A stretch of DNA of 64,000 bases from positions 5,332,621-5,396,620 of the forward strand of contig OX465117.1 of the NCBI GenBank assembly GCA_949987565.1, read 5' to 3'. This DNA comes from Luidia sarsii. Taxonomy: Eukaryota > Echinodermata > Asteroidea > Paxillosida > Luidiidae. Position 1 is the first letter of the stretch; the number at the start of each line of letters is the position of its first letter. Made by a program: the position numbers and the translations under genes. The notes beneath the pieces were generated by a model. The model made no database searches. It was not told the DNA's origin and was given only the letters and a program-made list of their open reading frames with translations. Below are positions 37,515-47,146 of the stretch, piece after piece.

Positions 37515-40500
37515 CTGGAAAACAAAAATAACGATGAGATGAGGGGGAGGGTTTCAGAAACCAATCAGGCCGGGCTAAGTGTCATACCGGCCGGAACGTC
37601 GAGTTATCCCTCAGATTCTTTTCAGAACTCATACCCTTTCTTTAAAGCCCCTACACAACATTGGTAAGATCGAAAAACAGAAATGTTCACAGATTTACAT
37701 GAAACTTATACAGTTTGAAGATGGTTATAATAGAAACCTCTCACTGAAATATTTCTGCCTACAATGTTGTATTTTGGGAGAAATGAGTAAAAGAAATAGT
37801 TTACGTCTCACCGAGATCTAAACTATTTTTCGAAACAGTACGGCGTTGAATGCTGCATTTTCGCGAAACCAATGAAGCGGTTTTCACAATTTTCTTGAGA
37901 CTCGGTTGACGGATTGAGCTGAAATTTTCACAGGTGTGCTATTTTATGCATATGTTGGATCAGACAACGTATGGATGCTATTCTTTGACCTCGACCAGTG
38001 TTGTGTAGGGGCTTTAACCAACTAAGTGGTCAAGTTGATATTAATGGAATAGACACCTGCACTATACAAAAAAAAACAGTGGCTGGTTTGAATGCCGTTC
38101 TCTCCTCCGTTCTTACCATGATGTTTGGAAGAGTGGCGTAGCGGGGTTCGTTCAGTCGCAGGTCGGCCGTGACAACCGCTGGCATCTTGACTTGGATCGT
38201 CTCCAGACCTCCATCAACCTCGCGGATGATCTGCAGGGGGGAAGAAGAGGTCCAACTGACAAATGATCCCCTTATAGACTTGGGGCCTTACTCGGAGGAG
38301 TGCTGCCTTTGAGGAGGGTACTGCTGTTTGGGTAGGATCTCAAACAAATGCAATGAGGTTTTTGCCCTGCTTGACGTGATAAACACTGAATGCTCAGTGC
38401 TTTGCCCAATGCCTGATGAAATAATTTCAGGCAGCTCAGGCGGGATTTGAACCCACGACTCCGGCTTTCTAGTGCAGACGTCTTAACCACTTGATGTCCA
38501 GGTCATGAGGTGGATTTTAATATTGTATAGCGGCGGGTTCGGCGTTGCATCAAAGATATAGCATGATGTTTGCGTCGAGGAATAAGATTTTGCTTGCCGT
38601 GATAAAACGTGGTTAAGACATCTGCACTAGAAAGCAGGAGTCGCGGGCTCGAATCCTACCCAACCTGCCTGAATTTTTGTCATCAGGCATCGGGCAAAGC
38701 ACTGAGCATTCAGTCGGTCTGGGATTGGAATTCCCCCACATTCTTTACCGTAATCTGTACGCTCTGTTGTGGCCGACCAACTCAAAGATTTGACTGCCTG
38801 GAGTGGAGGCTGGAGTCTGCGGTCAGGGATTGACAGCACCATACATGCACACACACACAAGTCCGTTAGGTCCATTGACGATGCACAATGTACCCATAGT
38901 GTACCCTTATTGATTTATTTCACAGAAATATGTGACCCGGCACATCATAATGAGGAATAACCCCCACTTTTGAGATTTTGAGATTTTCTAATGAAGTGAA
39001 AGAGTGTACCATTAGCTTTCAAATGATATCAAAATGTCTTCTAATACATTAACTTTCCAAAAATACCCCCAAAAATATATATATATTTGTGAAGATACTT
39101 TGACTTAAGGCGTTGTTTACTCGAAAAGTATTTTGGTGGGATATTCCTCATGTTGCTGCGCCGGGTTACATATATTGTTCCGATTGTTTTAGCGAGATTT
39201 GAAAATGATGCATTGTTCAAAAACCCCCGAATGGTGGTCATCGGCACTGAAACCCCCCCCCCCCCCCGGCGCGAAGTGGTTAAGATCTGCCTTTCTCTCC
39301 AATCCTTCGACTAGAGCGGGTGAAATGACTGAACAGCACAAACAAATAGCTGGGCTGATCCTTCATCTGCATGGTTGGCTCCAGCAAAACAGCTTCATTG
39401 ACAACCCATAGAGCCCCGTGACTAAGTCAGGTATTCTCCCTTTCCATGGATCAGATGACAAATGACAGCCACCTTGAATTGCTTGAGGTTTGGCAGTTCC
39501 TGAGAATCAATTCTTAAGCCGCGTCCGCACTGGACTTAAAATGGGTAAACTAACCGAGCAAATGGGTAAATTGACCATTTTAAGTCCAGTGCGGACAGCC
39601 CAGGAAGTTTTCCTCCCAGGTAACTTACCCGACTCAAATGGGTAGTTTAACCGACCATCTTCTGCCCGGTTAAATTGACCAGGTCAGTTTAACCGAGCCG
39701 AAAAGTCAAATCCGGACACGACGTCTCGGTAAACGACTCGGTAAAAAAACACATCCGGTCCGGCGCCGGCGCCCCGCATTGCCTCGACGTGTACGTCCCT
39801 GTACACAAGACTCGTGCGGGCGTGGGGTAGCAACGTGACTACAGTACATGCACATGTACTGTACATAATGTACACACAAGGCCGGTAGATTGTGTACAGA
39901 CATCCAGTGAAAGGTCAGCACGAAAGTGCCCTCATGCGTTTGTTTGCGCCAGTCGGTTAGTTTTACCGATCGTCTCGGTTAGTTACCCGAGTCGAATAGA
40001 CCAAGTGTGGACGCCTGGAAGATTTACCCATTGGAATGTTACCCACGGGCTCGGCAAAAAATAAGTCCAGTGCGGACACGACTTAAGAGTATCGATCCAG
40101 AGAGGACCAGTGGAGGGGTAGAAGCCTGCACATTGGAGTGTGGTGGAGTTTGACATCCGTAGCTCTTGTGTGTCAACAGAAGGTAAGCAACCAAGAAGGT
40201 CGGGCGGTCAAGCTTACCTTGAGCTGACCATCATCTAGAGAGATCTCGGAGGCAAAGGTTCCCTGTGGCCAGTCCAGGTGGGCAGCGGTCATCTGTCCAG
40301 TCTGGTTACAGTCGTCATCAATGGCCTGCATGGGAAAAGCAAAGAAGACTGGCGTTCCTTATGCAAGCGACGTGCAGCGATGGCGTTGCCATGAAGCCCC
40401 ACAGTAAAACCGCTTGTGTTGGACAACCCATTGCTAAAACTAATACGGCGTGAATTGAGTGTCATGACTGTCATCTGCTGTTACAGTCTAGGATCAATTG

Positions 40501-43500
40501 TGAGTTGCAATGGGTTTGGGGTGAAATACTGGAAGACCCCAGCGCAGCAGTCATCCTTGGCTAGCACACTGCAGTGCCTCAGCTGAGAAGGGACCAACTT
40601 TGTCCCATATTCATTCCTTCCCCTCTCTCCCTCCTTGCTCCTCTTACCCTAACTGCACCGCCCTCCAATCGAAAGAAAGAGACGGCGAGAGAGACAGAGA
40701 GAAAAAAAGACAGCAAAGAGACGCGTAAAAAAATATTCAGAGACCCAGAGAGATTCAAGACATCAATAACTAGAAAAAGAGAGAACGAATTTAAAAAAAT
40801 GCGGAAATCCGCGGATCCGTGGAAAAGATGCATGCCTGGAGATTGTGTCTACCTGCTTGCCCAAAATGACGAGATCTACGCCTTCCTCCTGGGCCAGTTT
40901 GGCGAGCATCTTGGAGATGTGGAAGGGCTGGACACGCTCAAAGTCCCCCTCTGGGATGTCTACATGGATGCCACGGTCTGCGCCCATGGCCAGCGCCGTA
41001 CGAAGCGTCTCCTAGAATCAGACGAGGGAAGGAGAAGACAGACAAGAAGGTCAAAGTGGAAGGTGTGCGGTGACACCATGCAACCCGTCTCTTTTGAGAT
41101 GGAGTGTGGCTCTGAAATGAGCCGGTAACTCAACATTTTAGGCAGTATGTACTCTGGCCAACGTCAGGAGACTGCTGGATTCCAACTTTCATCAGTGCTT
41201 AAATGTAATCAGTTCTCCACTCTTCAGCGCTCTCCACAACACATTTAAGCACCGATGACAACTGGAATCCAGCAGTCTCTTGACGATGGGCAGAGTACAC
41301 ACTGCCCGAAACGTTGAGTAACTTTGAGTTACAAACTCTTTCTATAGCCACACTCTCAAAATCTATGAGTTGTCACCGCAAACCTTCCGCTTGGTACTCC
41401 CACCATGCAAACTACCAAATCTTATCTAAGGTCAAAAAGAGTCAAATTTTCATTGTGCCATGCTTATGTGATATAACAATGACTGAATGATGTCCTCACA
41501 GATTCTGATTCTTCCTCAATGTTTAACATTGAAGGGGAAGGCGTCTCTGCCTCACCGACCCGTCATTTTGGTGTTACGTGTGTACACATCAGTGACAGTC
41601 TCCCCTGCGTGTTTGACTGCGAGGCGACCCACCTCATGCTTTTGATGGGCCATCTCTGGAATTTGTCTCCAAACCTTGCCACCTTGTCTACAAAAACAAT
41701 AGCCCCTTAGCATTGAGCAAAGGGCTGCATGTATAGAATGCTTCCTTTCACAACGCTGCATGTATCAACATCATACAACATGATGTTTGCGTTGAGGAGA
41801 ATGTTATTCATGAAGTTAATACAAAAACTGTTACAAACTGCTCACAAAATGACCTGCTGTTATCGCCGCCGATAAGGTCTCTCCATTTATTGAGGATTTA
41901 TCCGCTCTTTCGTGCGGTAATTTGCATAGGGTCATAGTTCACCTATTTCCTGTCCAATCAGTAATTGGGGTACCCCCACCCATTACTTAACCAGCCTTTT
42001 CCCGCGGTTGCCTCCCTGGCATTGTTCGGCATTCGTGATTTGAGCGCCCCTCACAACGCACACGTTTCGAGGACAGTGTCCGGTGGCCGCTTTCGCTTCG
42101 TTATATTCGTCAACCCAGTAAACCCCAGAAAAAATCCGACAGCGATTACTGCAGAAAACCCCCAATATACCTCCTGTCTACCCGCTTCTTCATCGCGTGC
42201 CGTTGTGGCCAGTTTTCCCGCAAACAATTGTGAGTGTATAAATTATATATTATGCAGTTGTATATTTATTGTCAGTAACTGTTATTATTTGAAGTAACCG
42301 TAATCGAGTACACTGCGGCCGACATGTCTGATTGTATAATTATGTACACTTTATATAATCTGTGTATATTAATCCGGAGATCCACTGTCCCAGCCCAGTC
42401 AACGTTTTTCCTTTGCTATTTAATTTATTCATGTTTACTTATTACATTTTCTTGTTCTATTGATTTATTTACACCCAGTGGGGTTCCGTGCAATAAAGGG
42501 AAGACTGCCCCTCTCAAACACAATTCCATTGTGTTTTCATTTTGTCCAGCTCCCGCGATGACATCTGCAATACATAAATCTCAAAAGTTAGAGGGCCTGA
42601 CGTTTCGATCATAGCAAGGCGAGAGAGCCTTTGAGAAAGGTCCTGCTAGGATCGAAACGTCAGGCCCTGTAACTTACGAGAATGGAATTCTATTAGGTTT
42701 TGCTCTGCTCGACGTGATAAACACCGAATGCTCAGTGCTTTGCCCGATGCCTAATGAAAACAAATCAGGCAGCTTGGGCGGGATTCAAACCCGCAACTCC
42801 TGCTTTCTAGTGCAGACGTACATGTTTCAACATGTACATGCATATGCAAAAATTCAAATGTTGCGTACGTAACATTTTGTTGCGTAACTTACGCAACATT
42901 TTGCGTAACTTACGCAACATTTTGCTGCCTCTGCTATATAGGCCTACTGCAGAAAAGAGCCATTGAGGCGCAAGACTAACGCAACATTTGTACGTTGCGT
43001 AACTTATGCAAATTTTCTCGAAATTGGCTGCAGGGCTTTAGACTCATTCCCTATCCAATCTTTGACCCATGCTACCGGTACGTAATCATAACATATTCAT
43101 AATGTACCCAAACTCAATTTCTCAGTACATTATTGGCTGCCATTGTAGGCTCAGAATAGCCTGGTTTGTGGGTAGTGGGTCCTAGAGGTGGTGGATCAAA
43201 GCACTCCCCCGTCCATCTCACCTGGCATTTGGTGGGCCCACAGCTGACAGCCACAATCTCCTTGGCCACCTTCTTCTCCTTCAGACGCACAGCCTCCTCC
43301 ACGGCAATCTCATCAAAGGGGTTCATGCTGTGCTTGACGCCATCGGTCACCACGCCCATCTTGTCTGGCCGCACCCGGACCTAGGTGTGGCAGAAATGCA
43401 GACACAGGTTTAGAGTTTTCCCAAGGGTATTTTCAATGTTAAGCAAAGGAAAGGATAACTAACTGTGATTGTTTGTATCAACTTGAAAAATAGCATAGAA

Positions 43501-44522
43501 AATTTCCCTGTGCAGCCGTATCGATTATACTATTGTCAGTATTTAGTATTAAATGATTTTGGTATATCAGGTGCAGTCCATTTCATGTATGCGACAAGTG
43601 TGTGCGTGTGCTTGTACGCGTTGAGCCCTACGACTGTTTCCTGAACAGCAGTGCAAAGCAACGTCACACAGCGCACGCACACACTTCTGCAGACCACTCC
43701 GCACCCGGACCTGCCTGCACATCGTGACGTCATGGAATTTCAAATTCAAGATGGCCACCCCAACTCGGCTCGTCGACCTGTCTCCCTTTTCCCAAACGTG
43801 AGTAAAGCAAAATGACCAGTATTGGAATCCGTAATTCTCACTGAATCCTCAATGGGCGCGTGGGATGGTTTCACTGGTGTTTTGGGGCGTAAATCTGCGG
43901 ATTTCAGTTGGGGGTATTTTTCACAGATGACATTACCAAATTTCATAGCCACTTTCACTTTGCTTGGTCACCCGTCCCTCAAAATTTCAAAATTTGATAA
44001 AAAAAGGGTGACTTGTCGGGTCCAAGTTACTCGGACTAATTCAGAGTAAGGGACCGACCAGCAGAATAGCATTTGTGGGAAGAATGCCGTTATTTGCTGG
44101 ATTAATAATTAATAAATTAATTATAGTACCTTCACAAGTTTCATGTCAAAGTCAACTTTAAATAATAAGTATAACTGTTTTGGGCACCTGAACATTCGAT
44201 TTTGGCGTTGAATATTCAAGTCATGTAACTCGATGGAGGATATTTCTTGTAGAAAGGAGTTCTTGCAGATAGGATTTTAAAGTGAGGGCGCCCTTGTACT
44301 ATGCACTAATGATAGGAAAATTCGTTACACGCATCTCTGCGACTGCGAAAACAAATACTTTAAAAAACATCACTCAAAATCACGACAATTCACACCAAAT
44401 TCATAATTATAGCGCCATTTTCACACATAGCTTATCAAAAAGAGGGATAATCGATGAAAATTTCTCACCTTGACCGCATAGTCGATGACTCTTTTCACTC
44501 CGACCAGCACACGTAACGACAT
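37344..44522 (-). CDS. ETFB: Electron transfer flavoprotein subunit beta
   Basis: Six exons (minus): 44,522-44,469; 43,380-43,222; 41,011-40,853; 40,325-40,218; 38,230-38,117; 37,514-37,344. All introns are phase 0 with GT-AG borders, and the sum is 254 residues plus stop, one fewer than human. It begins [18 protein letters not shown]. Family landmarks: [20 protein letters not shown], the [17 protein letters not shown] nucleotide-binding region, [22 protein letters not shown], the signature [20 protein letters not shown], and a C-terminal [10 protein letters not shown] segment ending LKDAGVV. ETFB pairs with ETFA in the mitochondrial matrix and carries electrons from acyl-CoA dehydrogenases to ETF:quinone oxidoreductase. 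No truncation or frameshift is seen. Introns carry SINEs and MITEs. Confidence 0.97.
37642..38017 (+). mobile_element. TTAA-flanked MITE family A, copy 5
   Basis: Full-length copy from TTAA 37,642 to TTAA 38,014 with both inverted termini intact. It lies in ETFB intron 5, about 100 bp from the exon 5 donor. Confidence 0.85.
38117..38230 (-). CDS. ETFB: ETFB exon 5
   Basis: Acceptor CTGCAG|ATCATC, donor ATCATG|GTAAGA. 38 codons, [20 protein letters not shown] through [10 protein letters not shown]. Confidence 0.97.
38375..38510 (-). mobile_element. SINE family 2 copy
   Basis: Minus-strand head with GTGGTTAAGACGTCTGCACT and B box GTGGGTTCAAATCCCGCC. The tail contains CCTGAAATTATTTCATCAGG. ETFB intron 4. 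Confidence 0.75.
38605..38715 (+). mobile_element. SINE family 2 copy
   Basis: CGTGGTTAAGACATCTGCAC, B box GCGGGCTCGAATCCTACCC, tail CATCAGGCATCGGGCAAAGC. It faces the copy at 38,375-38,510 head to head. Confidence 0.75.
38716..38895 (+). repeat. About 180-bp dispersed repeat, copy 1
   Basis: Shares CCGACCAACTCAAAGATTTG, GCCTGGAGTGGAGGCT and GCGGTCAGGGAT with 61,660-61,840, same orientation. It ends near TTGACGATGCACAATG. Unknown family. Confidence 0.75.
38931..39170. mobile_element. GTGACCC-terminus MITE (family E), copy 2
   Basis: Starts TGTGACCCGGCACA and ends TGCGCCGGGTTACA, with the same internal blocks as 24,694-24,937. ETFB intron 4. Confidence 0.8.
39514..40086 (+). mobile_element. 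573-bp TTAA-flanked inverted-repeat element (family D), copy 1
   Basis: TTAA at 39,514 and at 40,083 flank termini GCCGCGTCCGCACTGGACTT and AAGTCCAGTGCGGACACGAC. An internal copy of the terminus (TTAAGTCCAGTGCGGACAG near 39,579) and repeated GGTAAACTAACCGAG-like motifs are present. No coding content. A second copy, inverted, is at 48,384-48,962. ETFB intron 4. Confidence 0.88.
40218..40325 (-). CDS. ETFB: ETFB exon 4
   Basis: Acceptor CATGCAG|GCCATT, donor CTCAAG|GTAAGC. 36 codons, [20 protein letters not shown] through LDDGQLK. Confidence 0.97.
40853..41011 (-). CDS. ETFB: ETFB exon 3
   Basis: Acceptor ATTCTAG|GAGACG, donor AAGCAG|GTAGAC. 53 codons, [20 protein letters not shown] through [12 protein letters not shown]. 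Confidence 0.97.
41055..41425. mobile_element. Large foldback element (family C)
   Basis: Left half: AAGGTGTGCGGTGACACCAT, GAGTGTGGCTCTGAAATGAG, CAGTATGTACTCTGGCC, TGCTGGATTCCA, CATCAGTGCTTAAATG. The right half carries the inverse of these in reverse order (CATTTAAGCACCGATGA through GTTGTCACCGCAAACCTTCC) about a centre near 41,222. ETFB intron 2. Confidence 0.8.
42595..42670. repeat. Hairpin made of two copies of the 35-bp module
   Basis: An inverted copy (GGGCCTGACGTTTCGATC, 42,593-42,610) and a direct copy (GAGAAAGGTCCTGCTAGGAT, then GAAACGTCAGGCCC to 42,665) flank a short loop. ETFB intron 2. Confidence 0.7.
42700..42815 (-). mobile_element. SINE family 2 copy, truncated
   Basis: Minus-strand B box GCGGGTTTGAATCCCGCC and the CATCGGGCAAAGCACTGAGC tail block. 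The head ends at GTCTGCACTAGAAAGCAGGA. Confidence 0.7.
42850..43010. repeat. Inverted TTACGCAACATTTTG repeats
   Basis: Several direct and inverted copies of GCGTAACTTACGCAACATTT within about 160 bp, including a locally palindromic TTGCGTAACTTACGCAA. ETFB intron 1 side. Confidence 0.75.
43222..43380 (-). CDS. ETFB: ETFB exon 2
   Basis: Acceptor CACCTAG|GTCCGG, donor TGCCAG|GTGAGA. 53 codons, [20 protein letters not shown] through [13 protein letters not shown]. Confidence 0.97.
44469..44522 (-). CDS. ETFB: ETFB exon 1
   Basis: ATG in context TCAAGATGTCG (A at -3), 18 codons, donor GTCAAG|GTGAGA. Confidence 0.95.
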
Positions 44523-45180
44523 CTTGACCGGCTCCAGCTAGCTAGCTACCGTAACGCAAAGAGGGTTCAAAGGTCATTGAAATCGACCAGACGGCTGTTG
44601 CGTGCAGCACAGGCGGGCAGTGCCCTGGGTTAGCGCCCCCAGTGGGTTGGTTGACCGTGGTTAAACTTTGACACATAAAAAGTCACACACTAAAGAGAGT
44701 ATAGATTCAAGTGGTCCCAAAACTCTCTCTTCGTTTATTTGATTCCCGAAAATGGGCGGAACTTGGTCATAAACTTCAAAACTTTGAACAAATCTTACAA
44801 TTAAAAAAATTCCAATTTCAAAATGCACCTTTTGCAACATATGATACAAAATTATACACAGACAAGAAACAAAATTCGAAGGCAAAGTCTTTAAAAGAAA
44901 ATAATGCAATAATGTTTCATCCATTTGTACAATACGCTATAGATGACATAAATTATACTGCCAATACAATAAATAATATCGTATTTTTACTTTCAACATT
45001 TGGGAGATACGATCACTAGTTTTTGCGTCTATATATGTAACTTTTGTGAAACAAAACAATTCCTCAGAAGTTTATTTTACAACCACTTTCCTTGGTGCTC
45101 AAGATCCCAACAGATTTGTTATCGTAATACCTTTCAGCCATAAACATTCATCATATTTTTGTTGGAGTAAAGGAAAGTGT

Positions 45181-45360
45181 TTAAAGCCCCTACACAACAT
45201 TGGTAATAGATCGAAAAACAGAAACGTTCACAGATTTACATGAAACTTATAGTTTGAAAATGGTTATAGTAGAAACCCCCTAGCAGAAACCCCCTAGATC
45301 TAAATAATTTTTTGAACCTTTTGTTGAATGCTGCATTTTCGTAAAACAAATTAGGCCGAT
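45181..45360 (+). mobile_element. TTAA-flanked MITE family A, copy 6 (truncated)
   Basis: Has the left terminus (TTAAAGCCCCTACACAACAT) and about 180 bp with internal deletions. The right terminus is missing. Confidence 0.75.
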
Positions 45361-45410
45361 TCACCTATTTTACAGGTATTTATTGTTCTGAATTGTTTAG
45401 TGAGTTTTGA

Positions 45411-45536
45411 CAATCTTAAAATGTAGTGGGCCTGACATTTAGATCCTAGCAGGACCTTTCTCAAAGGCAGAGAGCTCTGCCTTTGAGAAAGGTCCTGCTA
45501 GGATCGAAATGTCAGGCCCACTACATTTTAAGATTT
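45411..45536. repeat. 126-bp near-perfect palindrome of the 35-bp module
   Basis: Two arms of about 62 bp (CAATCTTAAAATGTAGTGGG ... CTTTCTCAAAGGCAGAG and its complement) with a 2-base spacer and about two mismatches. Each arm contains one full copy of the dispersed GGTCCTGCTAGGATCGAAA module. Confidence 0.85.
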
Positions 45537-45879
45537 GCATTTTGGTAATTTTAGTCAGTAAGCAGTTTGCAACATTTTTGTATATCACTTCGGGTTTTGA
45601 AAATGGCACATTTTTCGAACCCCCCTGTGTGGCAGTCATGGCCACTGATATTAGTCTGGAGTGAGGTGGTTAAACCCACCATGCTTTGTGATTATTTTTT
45701 GGGGAAAAAAAAACTATTTTTTTTGTGCCAATAAAAATGTATGGATCACAGAAATAAGAATAACATTGGTATTTATTTATAGCTGTGTTCTGTATATCAT
45801 TTTAAGAAACGAATGAGTTTCTTTAAAAAAATTGGTGAGAATGGAAGGATGATTAAAATATGGAATCTTCTAAGCTGAC

Positions 45880-45975
45880 TTCACTGGCTATGGCTAAGAA
45901 AAGGTTTCAGCCACTGTCTGCATTGACTTCTATTGTCTTGTGTTCAATTTTAAGCCATAGCCAATGAATTCCACA
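45880..45975. mobile_element. Small foldback element (family F)
   Basis: Ends TTCACTGGCTATGGCTAAG and TTAAGCCATAGCCAATGAATTC are inverted. Related elements occur at 46,665-46,760 and 46,908-47,035 (GAAATTCAGTGGCTATGGCT ... GGCACAGCTGGTGAATTC). Confidence 0.55.
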
Positions 45976-47062
45976 CAGCCTCAGTTGACCTCAAACCTGC
46001 ACATACACATTTGCACTGGATTGTAATTACCTCAGAAACAACATTTGAAATTACTATAATCAAGGCACTTCAATTTTGTAAACTTGGAAGATTTTTTTTT
46101 TAAAAATATTGGAAGACAATTATGTCTTCGGTGGAAAGATCAATTTAGAGAGGACGGAAGATATAATAGTCGTCACACAATATATATAAACAAATATAAT
46201 CTCTTAAATTGAATTGCAAATATTGAAATGACAGGCTTTTAACTGTTTAACAAAGCAAAAGAATGAACATTAATTGTAGGAATTTTTCTTTCTTGGTAAA
46301 ACATTCATTTACTTTGTCTTGAAACAGTCAAAAATAGTATTTTTCGTCAATATTTCAATTATAGAATAACTATAATCTAAGTTCATCGAATTAAACAAAC
46401 GACTTTCTGATGAACGGAAGGATTTTGGACGGCAAAATGACTTAGACTGTTTGATTAAACATTTTTCGAAATTTGATAAACCCCTTTGTCCCATAGCTGG
46501 GGGTTTTGGGGGATGTTTGGCTTGTTCCATGAAAAACTACCCATTTGCTGTAAGGCTGTTTACTGGTAGGGTTGGGGGCAGCAACTGTCTTGTTCCCGAT
46601 GTCAATGCTATTTGCTATACACACACAAACAAAAAGGACACCAGTCGTAAAGCTATGGCTCAAATTAACGCATGAGTCTATGGAAGCTAGTGGCTACAGG
46701 CGATCACCATAGACATGTGTGTAGTTTGTAGCCGCAGCCAATGAGTTCAGATACAGCTTAAAACAAAACGAACAGATACAGCTATTCAAAATGCTAGGGC
46801 CGAAGCCGTCTTGCTCCCTGTATCCCTGGCATTCAAACAAACACAAATGATCAGGCTGATGAGCCACTGATGAGAGGGCCCAGACTAGTGTCTGCAGATT
46901 GTGCATCACACTAGCTGTGTCTGAAATTCAGTGGCTATGGCTATGAATAGTGCATGAGCCTATGGGAAATGGCTGCAGCCGCTTGCAGTTTCTATAGACT
47001 CGTGTACAATTCTTAGGCACAGCTGGTGAATTCCTACGCATTGTATGGAGGGCTGGTAAAAC

Positions 47063-47146
47063 TCACCGAGGTCCCTCAGAGGTCACTATCTCATACTGAC
47101 TTTGAGGGGTCAGCCGGTCAAAGAAGAACTCCAGGTGCTTGGTGGC
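47063..47146 (-). CDS. NDPK-like gene, exon J (C-terminal)
   Basis: Acceptor CGTCAG|GCCACC, stop TGA at 47,065-47,063. Encodes ATKHLEFFFDRLTPQSQYEI then VTSEGPR. The stop overlaps a GTGAG donor-like sequence, so splicing onward cannot be excluded, but no further exon is seen before ETFB. Confidence 0.8.
   Translation of the reverse strand, partial: ATKHLEFFFDRLTPQSQYEIVTSEGPR

Larger units (their letters stand above)
44523..47062. other. Intergenic between ETFB (5' side) and the NDPK-like gene (3' side)
   Basis: The two genes are in tandem on the minus strand, 2.5 kb apart. The ETFB 5' UTR/promoter and the 3' UTR of the NDPK-like gene must lie here. No further exon is seen. Repeats include a truncated family A MITE (45,181-45,360), a module palindrome and family F foldbacks. 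Confidence 0.6.

Noticed and set aside
40574..41128. 184-codon plus-strand frame
   Set aside because: Antisense to ETFB exon 3 and a purine-rich intron stretch; its protein-like end is the shadow of the ETFB exon.
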